The notes under the pieces: generated by a model
What the model was told of the DNA's origin: nothing
Database searches by the model: none
Seen by the model: the letters and a program-made list of their open reading frames with translations, nothing else
Part shown: positions 40,401-48,143 of the stretch, one piece after another
How the letters are laid out: every line of letters starts with the position of its first letter
How positions within the stretch are numbered: position 1 is the stretch's first letter
Translations under genes and position numbers: made by a program
Assembly (NCBI GenBank): GCA_907163375.1
Contig: CAJQUW010007295.1
Coordinates: 203,072-267,071 of the forward strand
Direction of reading: 5' to 3'
DNA: 64,000 bases
Source of the DNA: Prostheceraeus crozeri
Lineage: Eukaryota > Platyhelminthes > Polycladida > Euryleptidae

Positions 40401-42116
40401 AGATTCTGATGCTCCACAATAATATTGACGCGAAACGCGAAATTGGCCCTTGCGACGCAAAATTGAGCACTGACCCCCTGTCGGAGCACTGAACATGATA
40501 TTATTTTAATATATTATGAAATCATAGTATTGCTGAGTAGCAGAATCTCATGCATTAGTCTGACCAAATGGACTTAACGATTAACATTTCCAAATGCAAG
40601 ATCCTTTCTCCTGATCTCGAAACGAAATTTTCACGACAACCTAAAATTGAACTACCTGACATTCCCAACGTTAGCGCCTTTGATCAAGTGGGAGCTAGCT
40701 TTAATTCTTGGCGGACTTTGTCCGACCACATTTGTGAAATAGTCCAGTCTGCCTCAAGACGCATACACGTTATGCGTATTTTCAAACCGTGGGTCTCAAA
40801 AAGTTATCTTTAAATTCTATATAAAACTTTTATGCGCTCTGTCTTTGTTAAAAATGATAAAAATTTAAATAAGAAATGATTATTAGTTTTGATTTATTTT
40901 TCTTTTCTCCTTAACAGTTGGGTCGACTGACCTTTTATGCATCCTACTCCGTGCTGGAGTATGGATCTATATGTTTTAGGTATTAATTGTGTTTATGCGC
41001 ACTAGACTTAAAATAATCTAAATCATTACAAGATTTTCCAGTTGGGTATTTTGTTTCAGTTTGCACACTTCCGTTTCCAGAATTTTTTCAGATTTTTTCA
41101 ACCATGTGGTTGATTTGATTTGAGTATTGTCGCCCATCAATTATTCGCTGGGTTTTCGTGTACTAATGTTGCCCATATTGAATCAATTAACCGATTTCAC
41201 CGCATATATTTCGGTAACGGATGCCGAAGTGCCTGTATGGAGACTTCGCATTTTCGTAGAGACGTCTTGACTGATAGATCTTTTCACATAGCAATGGAAG
41301 CCGGCCACGTTCTTCACGAACTTCTGTCACCCATGTCTCGTGTAGGTCGTTTTTTGCTATCCTTCGTGCTGTATGCTAGTGTGCGTTTTGATAGCCTTTT
41401 TGTCGCTGATCTCACTGGTATATCCTTCCTCGATATATTTTTTTCCTGATTTCATTTCCTTGTGTTACTTTGATGTTTCCTCCGATTTTTATTTTAAAGA
41501 ATTAATGCGCACATTATCATTTTGCGCTTAAAGACCAAGTCCAGCTTGTCACTATTGTCGAATTCTCAGATAATACGATGATAATTCGTATATAAAAGCA
41601 ATTCCTCTAATCAAAAATGTACAATTCTGCCCAAAACTGATCTTAGCCGCAAAGAGCTACGCGATAGCATCATACATCACTGTTTCGTGCACTTGAATTG
41701 TGTCGTTACTTTTGAATGTTGCAAGTATGTTTAATTAAACGTATTACATGATCGATCCATATTTGAATTCATGCTTTCAAATTGCAGAGCAAAATGAGAA
41801 ATTCAAGCTTGATCCGAAAATGAGGATTGACGTAAAATTAAAACCAATATTCTATTCAAAACCAAATAGAATCAATAATATTTATATTTTCGACATTTGT
41901 CTTCCTGCGTTCAATTCACGTTACCTATGCTGCAGGAATGCATGTAGACTATCGTACTACAATGATGATATTCTCTATTTTTCCCATTTTCATTACAGCT
42001 CACGAAAGTTTAAAGGGCATAAATTTCCGTGCTTTGGAATATGCACTGGTGTTGACATAGAAGGAAAAATTTGTGTTGGAGACGAAATTTTGGTGTACCG
42101 CGGTCAGGTTCCATAA
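13219..42116 (+). CDS. MARC: Mitochondrial amidoxime reducing component (MARC, MOSC domain), seven exons
   Basis: Exons 13219-13424, 14992-15165, 24126-24291, 29446-29589, 29658-29719, 38289-38363 and 41999-42116 join in consistent phases at GT-AG borders and sum to 945 bases, that is 314 residues plus a stop. Members reduce N-hydroxylated compounds at a molybdenum cofactor, with cytochrome b5 and its reductase, on the outer mitochondrial membrane. Seen here: a membrane segment (about residues 8-24), the GRISKIFVYPVKSCPGI start of the MOSC_N domain, the MOSC domain, and ERC..PTVDPDTG in exons 5-6, whose cysteine corresponds to the molybdenum ligand of the family. The last exon ends GDEILVYRGQVP. 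An AATAAA lies 290 bases downstream. The initiator is uncertain: an ATG at 13201 is possible, but a strong acceptor at 13217-13218 suggests an unlocated upstream exon. Introns are loaded with transposons, yet every exon is intact. Confidence 0.88.
13425..14172. other. MARC intron 1, left part
   Basis: No gene or repeat recognised; ordinary AT-rich intron sequence. Confidence 0.5.
14173..14921. mobile_element. Foldback MITE with ~345-bp arms, TA-flanked
   Basis: Two long inverted arms, 14175-14519 and 14574-14919, are nearly identical and separated by a 54-base loop. Mismatches are few, for example cacaatcc opposite caaaatcc. Each end is bounded by TA (14173-14174 and 14920-14921), as for Tc1/mariner-type insertions. 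It lies in MARC intron 1 and does not touch the splice sites. The near identity of the arms suggests a young copy. Confidence 0.85.
14992..15165 (+). CDS. MARC: MARC exon 2 (MOSC_N domain)
   Basis: Acceptor caacag|, donor GTTAG|GTAAGT. Encodes SFMFAKPGGGFITQRTHPQL and the following beta-rich part of MOSC_N. Confidence 0.88.
15166..16920. other. MARC intron 2, left part
   Basis: No gene recognised. A short near-match to the inverted-repeat end at 19861 occurs around 15665-15700. Confidence 0.45.
16921..16951 (+). repeat. Left arm of a distant inverted repeat
   Basis: Matches the reverse complement of 19838-19868 around gacttctaaa and tctctggacaga. The two arms are about 2.9 kb apart and flank a LINE fragment, so they may be the ends of a further element. 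No transposase is seen between them. Confidence 0.45.
17251..18372 (+). pseudogene. 5'-truncated LINE reverse transcriptase
   Basis: One frame with a single in-frame TAA at 17536-17538. The first part carries GIPQGSQWGPLIWN and the YADD catalytic box; the second part is thumb plus the C-terminal domain ending with SLRFYGTSFWNKVP. The fingers, endonuclease and ORF1 are absent, as expected for 5' truncation during insertion. It ends at 18372 and is followed by a short 3' tail with acaatacaatac and a T run near 18490-18512. It lies in MARC intron 2. Confidence 0.88.
18511..24125. other. Rest of MARC intron 2
   Basis: No gene that I can support. Contains the right inverted-repeat arm at 19838-19868 and a small hairpin with arms 19915-19930 and 19959-19976 (ctccaaaatgagtaaa and its near complement). 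The open frames at 18635-18973, 19047-19442 and 21071-21379 resemble nothing I recognise. Confidence 0.45.
19838..19868 (-). repeat. Right arm of a distant inverted repeat
   Basis: Reverse complement of 16921-16951 with a few mismatches. Confidence 0.45.
24126..24291 (+). CDS. MARC: MARC exon 3 (MOSC domain)
   Basis: Acceptor cttgaag|, donor GACTGT|GTAAGT. Encodes VWDTWTDALDCGDEAANWAE and the following VRIVQAHDVL. Another longer frame over these bases is a shadow. Confidence 0.88.
24292..25039. other. MARC intron 3, left part
   Basis: Nothing recognised. Confidence 0.45.
25040..25745 (+). pseudogene. Decayed Tc1/mariner-superfamily transposase relic
   Basis: Shifting frames show SRHNSRIGADAKPQ near 25388, IYGPYFFLSDN near 25480 and, near 25600-25690, QQGGVPPHPAISLRN followed by WIGREDP. 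This order (substrate-strand box, GPYFF, then QxDGAPPH-like box and WIG) is typical of an invertebrate Tc1/mariner-superfamily subgroup. The middle catalytic aspartate of the QxDG box is here a glycine. Ends not found; clearly inactive. Confidence 0.6.
25746..26780. other. MARC intron 3, between transposon relics
   Basis: A TATA-rich low-complexity run lies at about 25900-25960. No gene recognised. Confidence 0.45.
26790..28837 (+). pseudogene. L2/CR1-like LINE, 5'-truncated, with (TGAA)n tail
   Basis: Linker and fingers at 26799-27194 and 27046-27606 are separated by frameshifts; palm, thumb and C-terminus run uninterrupted from 27631 to 28782. Seen: DLSCAFDTVDHSILI, GVPQGSVLGSLLF, and YTDD in place of the usual YADD catalytic box. 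The C-terminal domain has LQAVLNAAARLIYG and AAPRVWNSLP, typical of the L2/CR1 group. The element ends with a short run of tgaa units at about 28818-28837, the usual L2 3' end. Lies in MARC intron 3. Confidence 0.87.
28838..29445. other. End of MARC intron 3
   Basis: No feature seen other than the acceptor ctcacag at 29439-29445. Confidence 0.5.
29446..29589 (+). CDS. MARC: MARC exon 4 (MOSC domain)
   Basis: Phase 0 at both ends, 48 codons, donor GACGAG|GTAAGA. Encodes GAPTDVRNYRPNI, matching the MOSC segment with the R.FRPNI-type motif. Confidence 0.88.
29658..29719 (+). CDS. MARC: MARC exon 5
   Basis: Short exon between acceptor gttccag and a weaker donor GTTGGT. Encodes WLDIYIAKTQMHGIMLNE; the split arginine codon is completed in exon 6 just before the ligand cysteine. 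Confidence 0.82.
30028..30055. repeat. (TAA)n microsatellite, 3' tail of the following LINE
   Basis: About eight to nine taa units on the + strand. On the - strand this is the (TTA)n end of the LINE read from 33.8 kb downwards. Confidence 0.85.
30156..32753 (-). CDS. LINE ORF2: endonuclease plus reverse transcriptase (865 codons)
   Basis: An uninterrupted frame. The N-terminal third is an apurinic-type endonuclease (DITETWLT, GGGVCAYIH, CGDFNDFDSDV, SSSDHN). A linker follows, then the reverse transcriptase with DFSKAFDKLQFN, GVPQGSVLGPYLFAL and YADDLTLL. The C-terminal domain reads LERVQRRAHYIICEPLCG. All catalytic boxes visible to me are present. The frame opens without an ATG: the first codon of the stated range is TTG, and it overlaps the ORF1 stop by four bases, which suggests reinitiation or ribosomal slippage as in other LINEs. 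Nicks DNA and primes cDNA synthesis for copy-and-paste transposition. Confidence 0.9.
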   Translation of the reverse strand: MKPILPVLNFPSILLINARSIYYKLDELRVLVDCFSPGVIDITETWLTREISDDIISINNYELFRADREARVGGGVCAYIHHSFYPRKLQHRLIDSIELLFIRLSRIDLIMCCMYIPPNLRKSCHSDIFDELVSIHDSILDAYPESKFALCGDFNDFDSDVFRTNFLCTNRVTLPTRGASLLDQIWVSEELSEIYAIPAKVGPPLSSSDHNCVLLSPSSHSIAKTSVTKTVFDFRRSNVDNFISNLVSSDFNGVYNAENVDDKCHVFYELFYKAMSVIPHHEVTFTKQDKPWLTPVLKKMINDRWYAYRARNWTLFNHLKSKIQIEIFKAKKSWSERVIKKDKNIWNIVKEFQGKNKTNSHIPDNNLELARFMSELSSVFASSFNSAEDEDLGDISDESWDIQFDSFDVYNLLKKLKLKQSTGYDGIPARLLCDSAEVICEPLFDIYMSSVLTRKFPEYWKNAFIAPVPKKSNPTVQDYRQISLLPIIAKVFERLVLSVLKMSFLPCFGSNQHAYRPHGSTTSALVEIHNSITVFMEDTDNLSVKVTCLDFSKAFDKLQFNRLINTLIHWNFNRGFLQWLSSYLRNRCQRVYISRKIGPIIHIPSGVPQGSVLGPYLFALFIATLNIDSPNAKLVKYADDLTLLESCTTANPCPNKFEIILSWSRQNEMPLNRKKCQQMLIHRVKNSLVTPYDGIGVSSSITILGVTITDDLRWNKHFDRVILSGSRRLHLIRALKPYVEKRKLIEVYKCSIMSVLLYASPLFCKLPVSITTKLERVQRRAHYIICEPLCGCSVTGNLTDTRNKLARNFLLKCNYLEHPLHSYVPPKLPRSGHYSLPYCSTSRRQNSFFPWTCMLINAESSEFFL
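32750..33492 (-). pseudogene. LINE ORF1 (coiled coil, nucleic-acid-binding), one frameshift
   Basis: The part at 33492-33025 is a long heptad-rich coiled coil followed by RRRDNIIIHGLPE, the start of the RNA-binding fold used by this LINE group. The rest is in another frame at 33028-32750: RPLKVVFKDYYSKLAFVRNS and VFVSDDLTRQQQ, then a basic tail. The change of frame at about 33026 is one base. ORF1 proteins coat the LINE RNA. Start chosen at the ATG at 33492. Confidence 0.75.
33753..33834. repeat. Two 41-bp direct repeats, LINE 5' end
   Basis: 33753-33793 and 33794-33834 are identical or nearly so (atactttcattcaagtccgc...). They lie upstream of ORF1 on the - strand; tandem 5' units often carry LINE promoter activity, which is only inferred here. 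Confidence 0.8.
33835..34930. other. MARC intron 5 between the LINE and the mariner
   Basis: 33835-34140 may still be LINE 5' sequence. The remainder has no recognised feature. Confidence 0.4.
34933..36237 (-). mobile_element. Mariner transposon, 1305 bp, perfect 27-bp TIRs, TA target
   Basis: The inverted repeats 34933-34959 and 36211-36237 are perfect over 27 bases (cgaggggtgattgataagtt is the outer part). TA dinucleotides flank both ends at 34931-34932 and 36238-36239. A single transposase gene fills the interior on the - strand. The perfect ends suggest a recent insertion. Confidence 0.96.
34998..36047 (-). pseudogene. Mariner transposase (DD34D type) with one in-frame stop
   Basis: Read from the ATG at 36047 the frame runs about 349 codons to 34998, interrupted once by TAA near 35887-35889, just after ...KKWASEFK. 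N-terminal part: helix-turn-helix DNA-binding domains. Catalytic domain: MDETWVHHY (first D), HQDNAPAHTS (second D) and PYSPDLVPSDFHLFPKMK (third D), so the full D,D,D triad with mariner spacing is present. The C-terminus ends RWSKCVDCRGDYVEE. The stop would leave only a short N-terminal peptide, so this copy cannot mobilise itself, but its ends could still be used by a transposase from another copy. Confidence 0.93.
36240..37348. other. MARC intron 5, no recognised feature
   Basis: Ordinary intron sequence; short open frames at 36351-36554 and 37090-37299 match nothing known to me. Confidence 0.45.
37349..37924. repeat. Tandem duplication, 2 x 288 bp
   Basis: 37349-37636 and 37637-37924 are direct copies differing at about two positions (for example cttgatcc against cttgattc). 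Non-coding; lies in MARC intron 5 about 360 bases before exon 6. Confidence 0.92.
38289..38363 (+). CDS. MARC: MARC exon 6 (molybdenum-ligand cysteine)
   Basis: Acceptor ttcaacag|, donor CTAAC|GTGAGT. Encodes CKLPTVDPDTGTFRPDHEPY. The cysteine at the start is in the position of the Mo-coordinating cysteine of the family. Confidence 0.9.
38364..40039. other. MARC intron 6, left part
   Basis: Recurring tgtgacaaat/tgtgacgaa words at about 38638-38720 and 39655-39675 in an otherwise featureless stretch. Confidence 0.4.
40040..41449 (+). pseudogene. LINE relic with internal inverted duplication
   Basis: A palm fragment at 40058-40285 reads RIPQGSTCGLFLHVF and KYADDTTS. A thumb fragment at 40568-40813 reads NISKCKILSPDLETKF, and C-terminal remnants with AHIESINRFHRIYFGNGC follow at 41120-41449. 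The start of the thumb fragment is also present inverted at 40297-40408. Relatives of these words occur in the relic at 10.4-12.7 kb, so both may descend from one family. Inactive. Confidence 0.72.
40297..40652. repeat. Inverted duplication within the LINE relic (arms ~112 bp)
   Basis: 40297-40408 is the approximate reverse complement of 40541-40652, with about 130 bases between the arms. Confidence 0.8.
41999..42116 (+). CDS. MARC: MARC last exon (MOSC C-terminus)
   Basis: Acceptor ttacag at 41993-41998 joins exon 6 in phase. Encodes KGHKFPCFGICTG and VGDEILVYRG, the PxFG and VGDxV elements of the MOSC C-terminus, then TAA at 42114-42116. A longer open frame starting at 41748 is not exon: its junction would put a stop in frame. 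Confidence 0.88.
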
Positions 42117-42405
42117 AAAGATGACTTTCCTAATGACATCTCGATTATTGAGAGTTTGATTCTAGACGAGTAGTTTTCCATCAGATGATGATTTTGTGAT
42201 TTAATGATTTTGTATTTTTCTTAATACAACGTGCCATTGATTGCCATACTTTGACGTCGCAGTTTTTTTACTGAATGAAACTTAAAAAGTAGAGTGATTT
42301 GTGAACTGGAAACATTTCCTTGTGTGACTTGTGTCCTGTGTCATGTTTTGGATAGTGGTATGATTACTTGTAATTGCATTGATAGCCATTTTCTATGAGA
42401 TATAC

Positions 42406-42411
42406 AATAAA
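42406..42411 (+). terminator. Polyadenylation signal of the MARC gene
   Basis: AATAAA, 290 bases after the stop codon, the first canonical signal downstream. Confidence 0.65.
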
Positions 42412-45400
42412 GTTTAACACATCGAAGTTATGCATATTTTTACATGACATTCAAGGTGAGCAGAAATGATGTTAACGATGGAAGGCGGCGAATAAGCCAT
42501 GCGGTATACTGCAGAGCTGATCATAAGAAAGGAACTACCCTAAATTGTCGAAATTCTATCGATTCTTCTACCTTCCAATCGTGTCGCTTATTAATATGCC
42601 ATACATCAATCGAGAGCATGCATTCTCATCCTCCAATTGAGCTATGATGAACTTGTACCTACTTTCTAAGGACCTGCGAATCTGCAAATTTCGATTCTGG
42701 TCGTGATTCGCTAATCGAATCATCGAAAATTTGTACTGCGGTCCACTTCAGCTTTTTTTGATATTGAAGATCTCGTGGATTCTTAACATGAGCAACGAAC
42801 AAGTCTTCCAAATTGCTAGCGCCGATTCAGTTGATGTCAAAAGAAGCCACATGAGATTTTTGGGCATATGTGAGTAAATGCATCATGAATGGGTTGTTAA
42901 AAGAGCGCAATCTATAACTTGGTAATGTCCAAGAAACGAACTATAGAGATGGACAAAGCTGGCCATTTCACATGATCCGCTCGCTTGCGTGGAATATGGG
43001 CCGAAAGGCCTTGCTTTGCCAGAAAGGTGTCGATGATGGAACATCAGGTTATGGCAGGTCCTTTGAATGTCATCATTGTTGAAACGCAACCTCCATATCA
43101 ATACATAAATCCTGACCCCGAGAAAGCACAAATTTTCATGAGTTGAAAATCAAGACTATTGCTCATCTCAATTCTCAGAAAGCGCAAAAAGGTCGTCCTA
43201 GAAATATCGTTGAATTGTCGTTCCGATGCTTGTAGGCCTAGACTCCTATTATTATTCGCAATTCTATCCTAAAATATTTTTAAAATAGCTCTGGTTCATA
43301 TGTCACTGCTTGAGTTGAAGAGATCTCGCAGGAACCCGAGCTTAATCGCAAGTCATCTATAAGCTACATGCAACATGTTCTGCGTAGGCCCAGCCGACTA
43401 ATTCTTATAAGCTGACTAGCCACGTCTTCAACTGCTTTCAGTGAGAATCCAAAATTATAAGCTAATTAAAACTTCACATCCGTGGTTAAGGACATTCTAT
43501 TCTTCTACCCGCGTACAACGCGCTGCACTAAGAGTCAGAAATCACTTGATCTGATGCTGTTAAAACATGGGAAATGTTTATGAATACGCGCGGGCGAGCG
43601 TTTATTTGCGCGTCGTCCACGGTTGTCTGCGCTGCCGCTTGAATCACTAAGATGAACCGCTGAGCATGTTCTGTCTTCCCTGAGCATGTAATTGAGGTCC
43701 TGTCACATTGTTTAGCCTCTGATACATGCAGACACATGAGACGCAAAGTCTATATAAACGGACTGCCGACTATACTAACTTATATAACTTATATTGCAGC
43801 AATATCCCGCATAGCAACGGATGTTTGGGGTCATGTGTAATTGCGCGTGGTTCACGCGTGAATTACGCGTGATTGAGCGTGGCATGTCACCTAGTGCACA
43901 ATTCCGAATCGGCAGCCGAATCTCGAAGCTTCACAGGTAGCTGCTACTTTATCCACTATCTTGTTTGTTGGGGCAGTGGCCAAAATATGATCGCTTAATT
44001 CTTTTACAAATATTAATTTTTCAATGAAAACATTATACATGTAGATATGATGATTATAGTGCTGTGCGGCAACCGTACTGCACCGAAAATTTTGAAAAGT
44101 TCCATTGAAAAATTTATTGAGGCATATAGGCTAGCTAGGTGAGATATAAGCTGCTTCGTGTTTTAGATTGCCGTGTGATAGTCAATAAAAACTACAAAAT
44201 CTTGAAAATAGAAATGTCTCCTTCATAATGTATGTTCGCATTTTCCTTAGGCCTACGAAAATTCTAATGATGCTAAAGAATTTGAAACAGACTTACATGG
44301 GCCTCCTTGAATTTTATTTTTCCAATACCTACGCGAGTGACTCTCATCATGCACAAGCCGTGCGTGATAGTTCTAATGGAATTCTTCAAATGCATAGATG
44401 AAAACAGAAATTGTGTGGAAATGTGATAAAAAGTGACGAAAAGCTACAATATTACAAAGTTAGTGGTGGACGACTCTATTTAAATTTTATTGAAATTGAT
44501 CAAGTTTCTTTTATGGCCTAATTGATTGTTGCAAAATTATATAGGCCCTAGTGTAGGCCTATAACAAAGGAAGAGCTTATTATTTCTGATTCTTTTTTCA
44601 AAAATACCTATGCACATCAAGAACTGGAGAAAGATCCGGAGCAATGTCCCCTGTGCAAACGTAAATGTCGGACCGTGTCCGGGCCGAAAACAGCAAAGTG
44701 CGACTCTTCGGCCATCTTGAGCAGTTTCAATTCAAATGAAGTTTCTATCGTAATTTATATTATCTGTGTTATGATATGATCTGCGAAAGATGTTTTAATA
44801 TGAAATAAATAGAAATGTTTTTATAACCACGCATTTTTATGAATGTCGGCACAAGTGCGTCATAATTCGGTCAATCGACTTTCGGCAGAACTTCGGAAAC
44901 ACGAAAAACGTAGCTGACTTCGGAACATAGCGATTAATCGCATTGTGACGGGAATCCTGTATTGGGTACTATATTTAGAAATCCGTATAAGGCGCTCAGG
45001 TGGAAATGCCATCATTTTCCGATGTTTCACGAGTATGCATGTACGATAGTCAGTTTTCATGATTATTCATAAAGCATGACTTCATTCTAATGCATCCCGA
45101 CCACTGTAATACCTAATTTTTATTTCTTACCTATTCTAAAAGGTGATTATCATGTCTTCATGATGGCGAGCCTCCCGAATTCGAACATTGCAATGCATTT
45201 CTTCGCCGCGCGCTACGTCTATCAGTCAGTTCACGGATTCCTCATGCGGTGTGTGGGTGTGAATCTACTCGTCGAACAGCTGACGGTGCAGTTTTCTCTA
45301 TTCATTGAAGATAGTATACATGTTGCCATCTTTTGTTAAAGATTATCACCGCGGATATATGAGTACCTAAATGGAGTGTATATGGTGTGTCAACAATATT

Positions 45401-48143
45401 AAGACATGTGAGTAGCAAATAAATCGTACTCGTAAATCAGGTGAATAAACCGCATCAATAGGTAACTTGTATAGTAATAGATTCTAAGCCAACCATTCTA
45501 ATTGTCCTGAAGTTACAAAATAAAATGTGTATTTGGTTAAAGAATTAATCGCGTGATTCATCAAGATCGTTGATAGGAGATGGAAAGCTGGATCCTTGAT
45601 AATGAAGCATATTTCCTAAAAACAGGAGTGATGGATAAACATGAATGTCCTCCATCTTAAAAAATTCAATTCGCTGATTGATGCTTTTCGATAATATAGT
45701 TTGTGAGCAAGCCGTCTGTCGTTTTGTCAGGCCTACGTGTAATATAATTAGGCAGTGGGTTGTTTAATTAGGCCTATTGCACATGAAAAAGAGTTGAGGC
45801 AATTGAAAGCATTCTTATAAATAAACAAAAAAATTAAAAAGAGAAAATTATGCCATATACCACTGTAATTATTCATGCCATTTAATTTCCGTGTGTATGC
45901 TAATGTTTCAGTTTATAGTCTCACGGGAGGTTGGCCATTGATTTAAAAAAACAGAATTTCACTCACAATTTACGACCTTACATATTGAATAAATGACACC
46001 TGACGTTTCATCGTCTGCCGACTGTGACAAGTAATTTTTTGCGATTCTTTGTAACTGACTGATGTAATCGACAGTATTTTGTAATGTGTAAATATGTTGT
46101 AAGGCTATTAGCAGGGATGCAAGACTTCCGGATTTATCATTGGGTCTCGGGATTCGTTGAAAAATGCCATAAAAATTAAGGGGGTAACCCCTAGGCCTAT
46201 ACTTTCTCAGACGCAGGTATGAACATGATTTCAGTTAAAAAGTGCAGCGTACATGTACGTATGCCGGTATAGTCACCTCTGAAGATATTATCTTGTCACT
46301 TCAAATGCTGAGGTGTGAAGGTATGAGACATCTACCGGTACTCGTGTCGGTCATAATAAATTTCAATATGTTTTTATGTTTTTAAACAACATATATTTCG
46401 GCGTCTACATGTGTCATTCATAAACAGCTGTATAAGAAGTACTGTCATGGAAAGATGGATGTCTAACTTAGAATTTTCTTTCAGTGTTGAATTGATCTTG
46501 AACGCTCGAATCTACTACCTATTCGATGAGATGGTTTCTGACGCTCACTACTACAACTGTGTAGTTCTTCGTGTCATCCGCATAAGCCCTTATTTTTTCT
46601 GTTGGTTTCCTGTGATCAATGGCTTCTAGTTTCTATGTGATTGTTTCATGCTTGGATGCAAAATTGATGCAGCTTATTCAGAAATGGGATTTATTGCGAA
46701 AGGAACCTGTTTCATGACGAAATATCTTCGTCACAAGATGTGGTGTTCACATGTCATGAAGTTTTACATATGATTCCTGCAATGTTCAAGTTGATGCACT
46801 TAGGCAGATTCTACATTCATTCATTCTGCATTTATTAGATTTTGGTGTGTGTTTTTATCTATAGGCCTAGACATAGGCTGATTATTGATTGTCCAAAGTC
46901 AGTGTGCCTCTGTATGAGAGTCGTATTCATTTAATTTCGTTGCTCGAACAAGCGTCGAATAATATCAGGAGTCACTGATATCTTAAAGATAAATTTCCAT
47001 GTTAAATCATGCTGAATAATGAGGTTAAGCTAGAACCACTAATAATTTTCGCTGCGAAAATATTATATTATCATTTATTAAAATTGAGTCATTCATTATG
47101 GATAGGCCTAACCGTGTGTTTGTAAGCCCATTCTTCGAGAACAGCCTTTTCAACTTACATAAATTGTTAATTCAAAGCAGAAAAAACGTATGCGTTTAAA
47201 TGCATGATATCAGCAATATACGAAATCATATCGGAATTTCTTGTTTTCATCACGCGTTTGGTTTGTTTCTCTTTGTTACTGGATACTTCCTCCCACACTT
47301 GTGCACGCTGCACAACAGTGGGGTAAGTTGTTCTGAGTTTACATGTACATCTTATAAACTTATGGTGCATGTACACACACAACAAGTTGCATGCAAGTTA
47401 AATATAAATATGCAATTCTGCCAAAAGAGTAGCACCTTTCTAAACATTAGCATCTCTTTTATTAGATAAATGAAACTAGCCATGTATTTTCTTGTGTGTG
47501 TACACGTGCCTTTTTCACGATTCATGTCATATTTTCAATCGACTGCATAAATGTGCTAAATGAATTGTTGTACTGTCTATCACATGTATCATGCTCGATG
47601 AAAGGTAGAGTACATGTTGAGGGTGGGCATAGGGCTATTTCTAGTTACGTTTTTCATTCATCTCATAGCATCAGGATTCCCAGTTGACTTCTCTATCTTA
47701 AGGCAATGTAGGCTACACATGGGAGAAGATGCATACGAAACTTGATGAAACGTACATGTACGATGTACATGTGCAACTTCTCGTAACGTTAAAGTTGACA
47801 TCATGTGGCCATCTAGAAAATGCATGAATGTAGCAAGATCAAACATCAGACACGTATGATTGCATATACACTGTAGGCTACTACTCTTGCTAGGAGTATA
47901 CTATCCCGGAAACCCGCAATCTCATGTTCATGTACAAATTATTATGGTAAGCCTACATAGGTTTAGTTGATGCTAGCATAGCTCTTTTACAAACAATTTT
48001 TAGTCATTTGCACGTATATCCTTAAGATCTGTTGATAGAAAGTTAATGTAATTGGAATGACATAGTACTGCAGTTTACCTAAATCAGTTGATCAATCACA
48101 TGATTGTAATTGCAGATATCATACACGTACTTTCATTTCAGGC
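42412..48143. other. Gene-poor intergenic region
   Basis: No gene or mobile element that I can support. Contains many taggcct and acatgta words and a palindromic patch of acgcgtga repeats near 43850-43875. An acceptor-like tcatttcag at 48133-48141 precedes the next gene, so a further 5' exon may lie here. Confidence 0.5.

Noticed and set aside
41748..41998. Upstream extension of the last MARC exon
   Set aside because: Splicing at the ttgcag near 41787 would place a stop in frame; the acceptor at 41993-41998 keeps phase and gives the conserved C-terminus.
42883..43131. 82-codon - strand frame and opposing + strand coding-like patch
   Set aside because: Some words look coding on the + strand, but stops are frequent and no family could be named.
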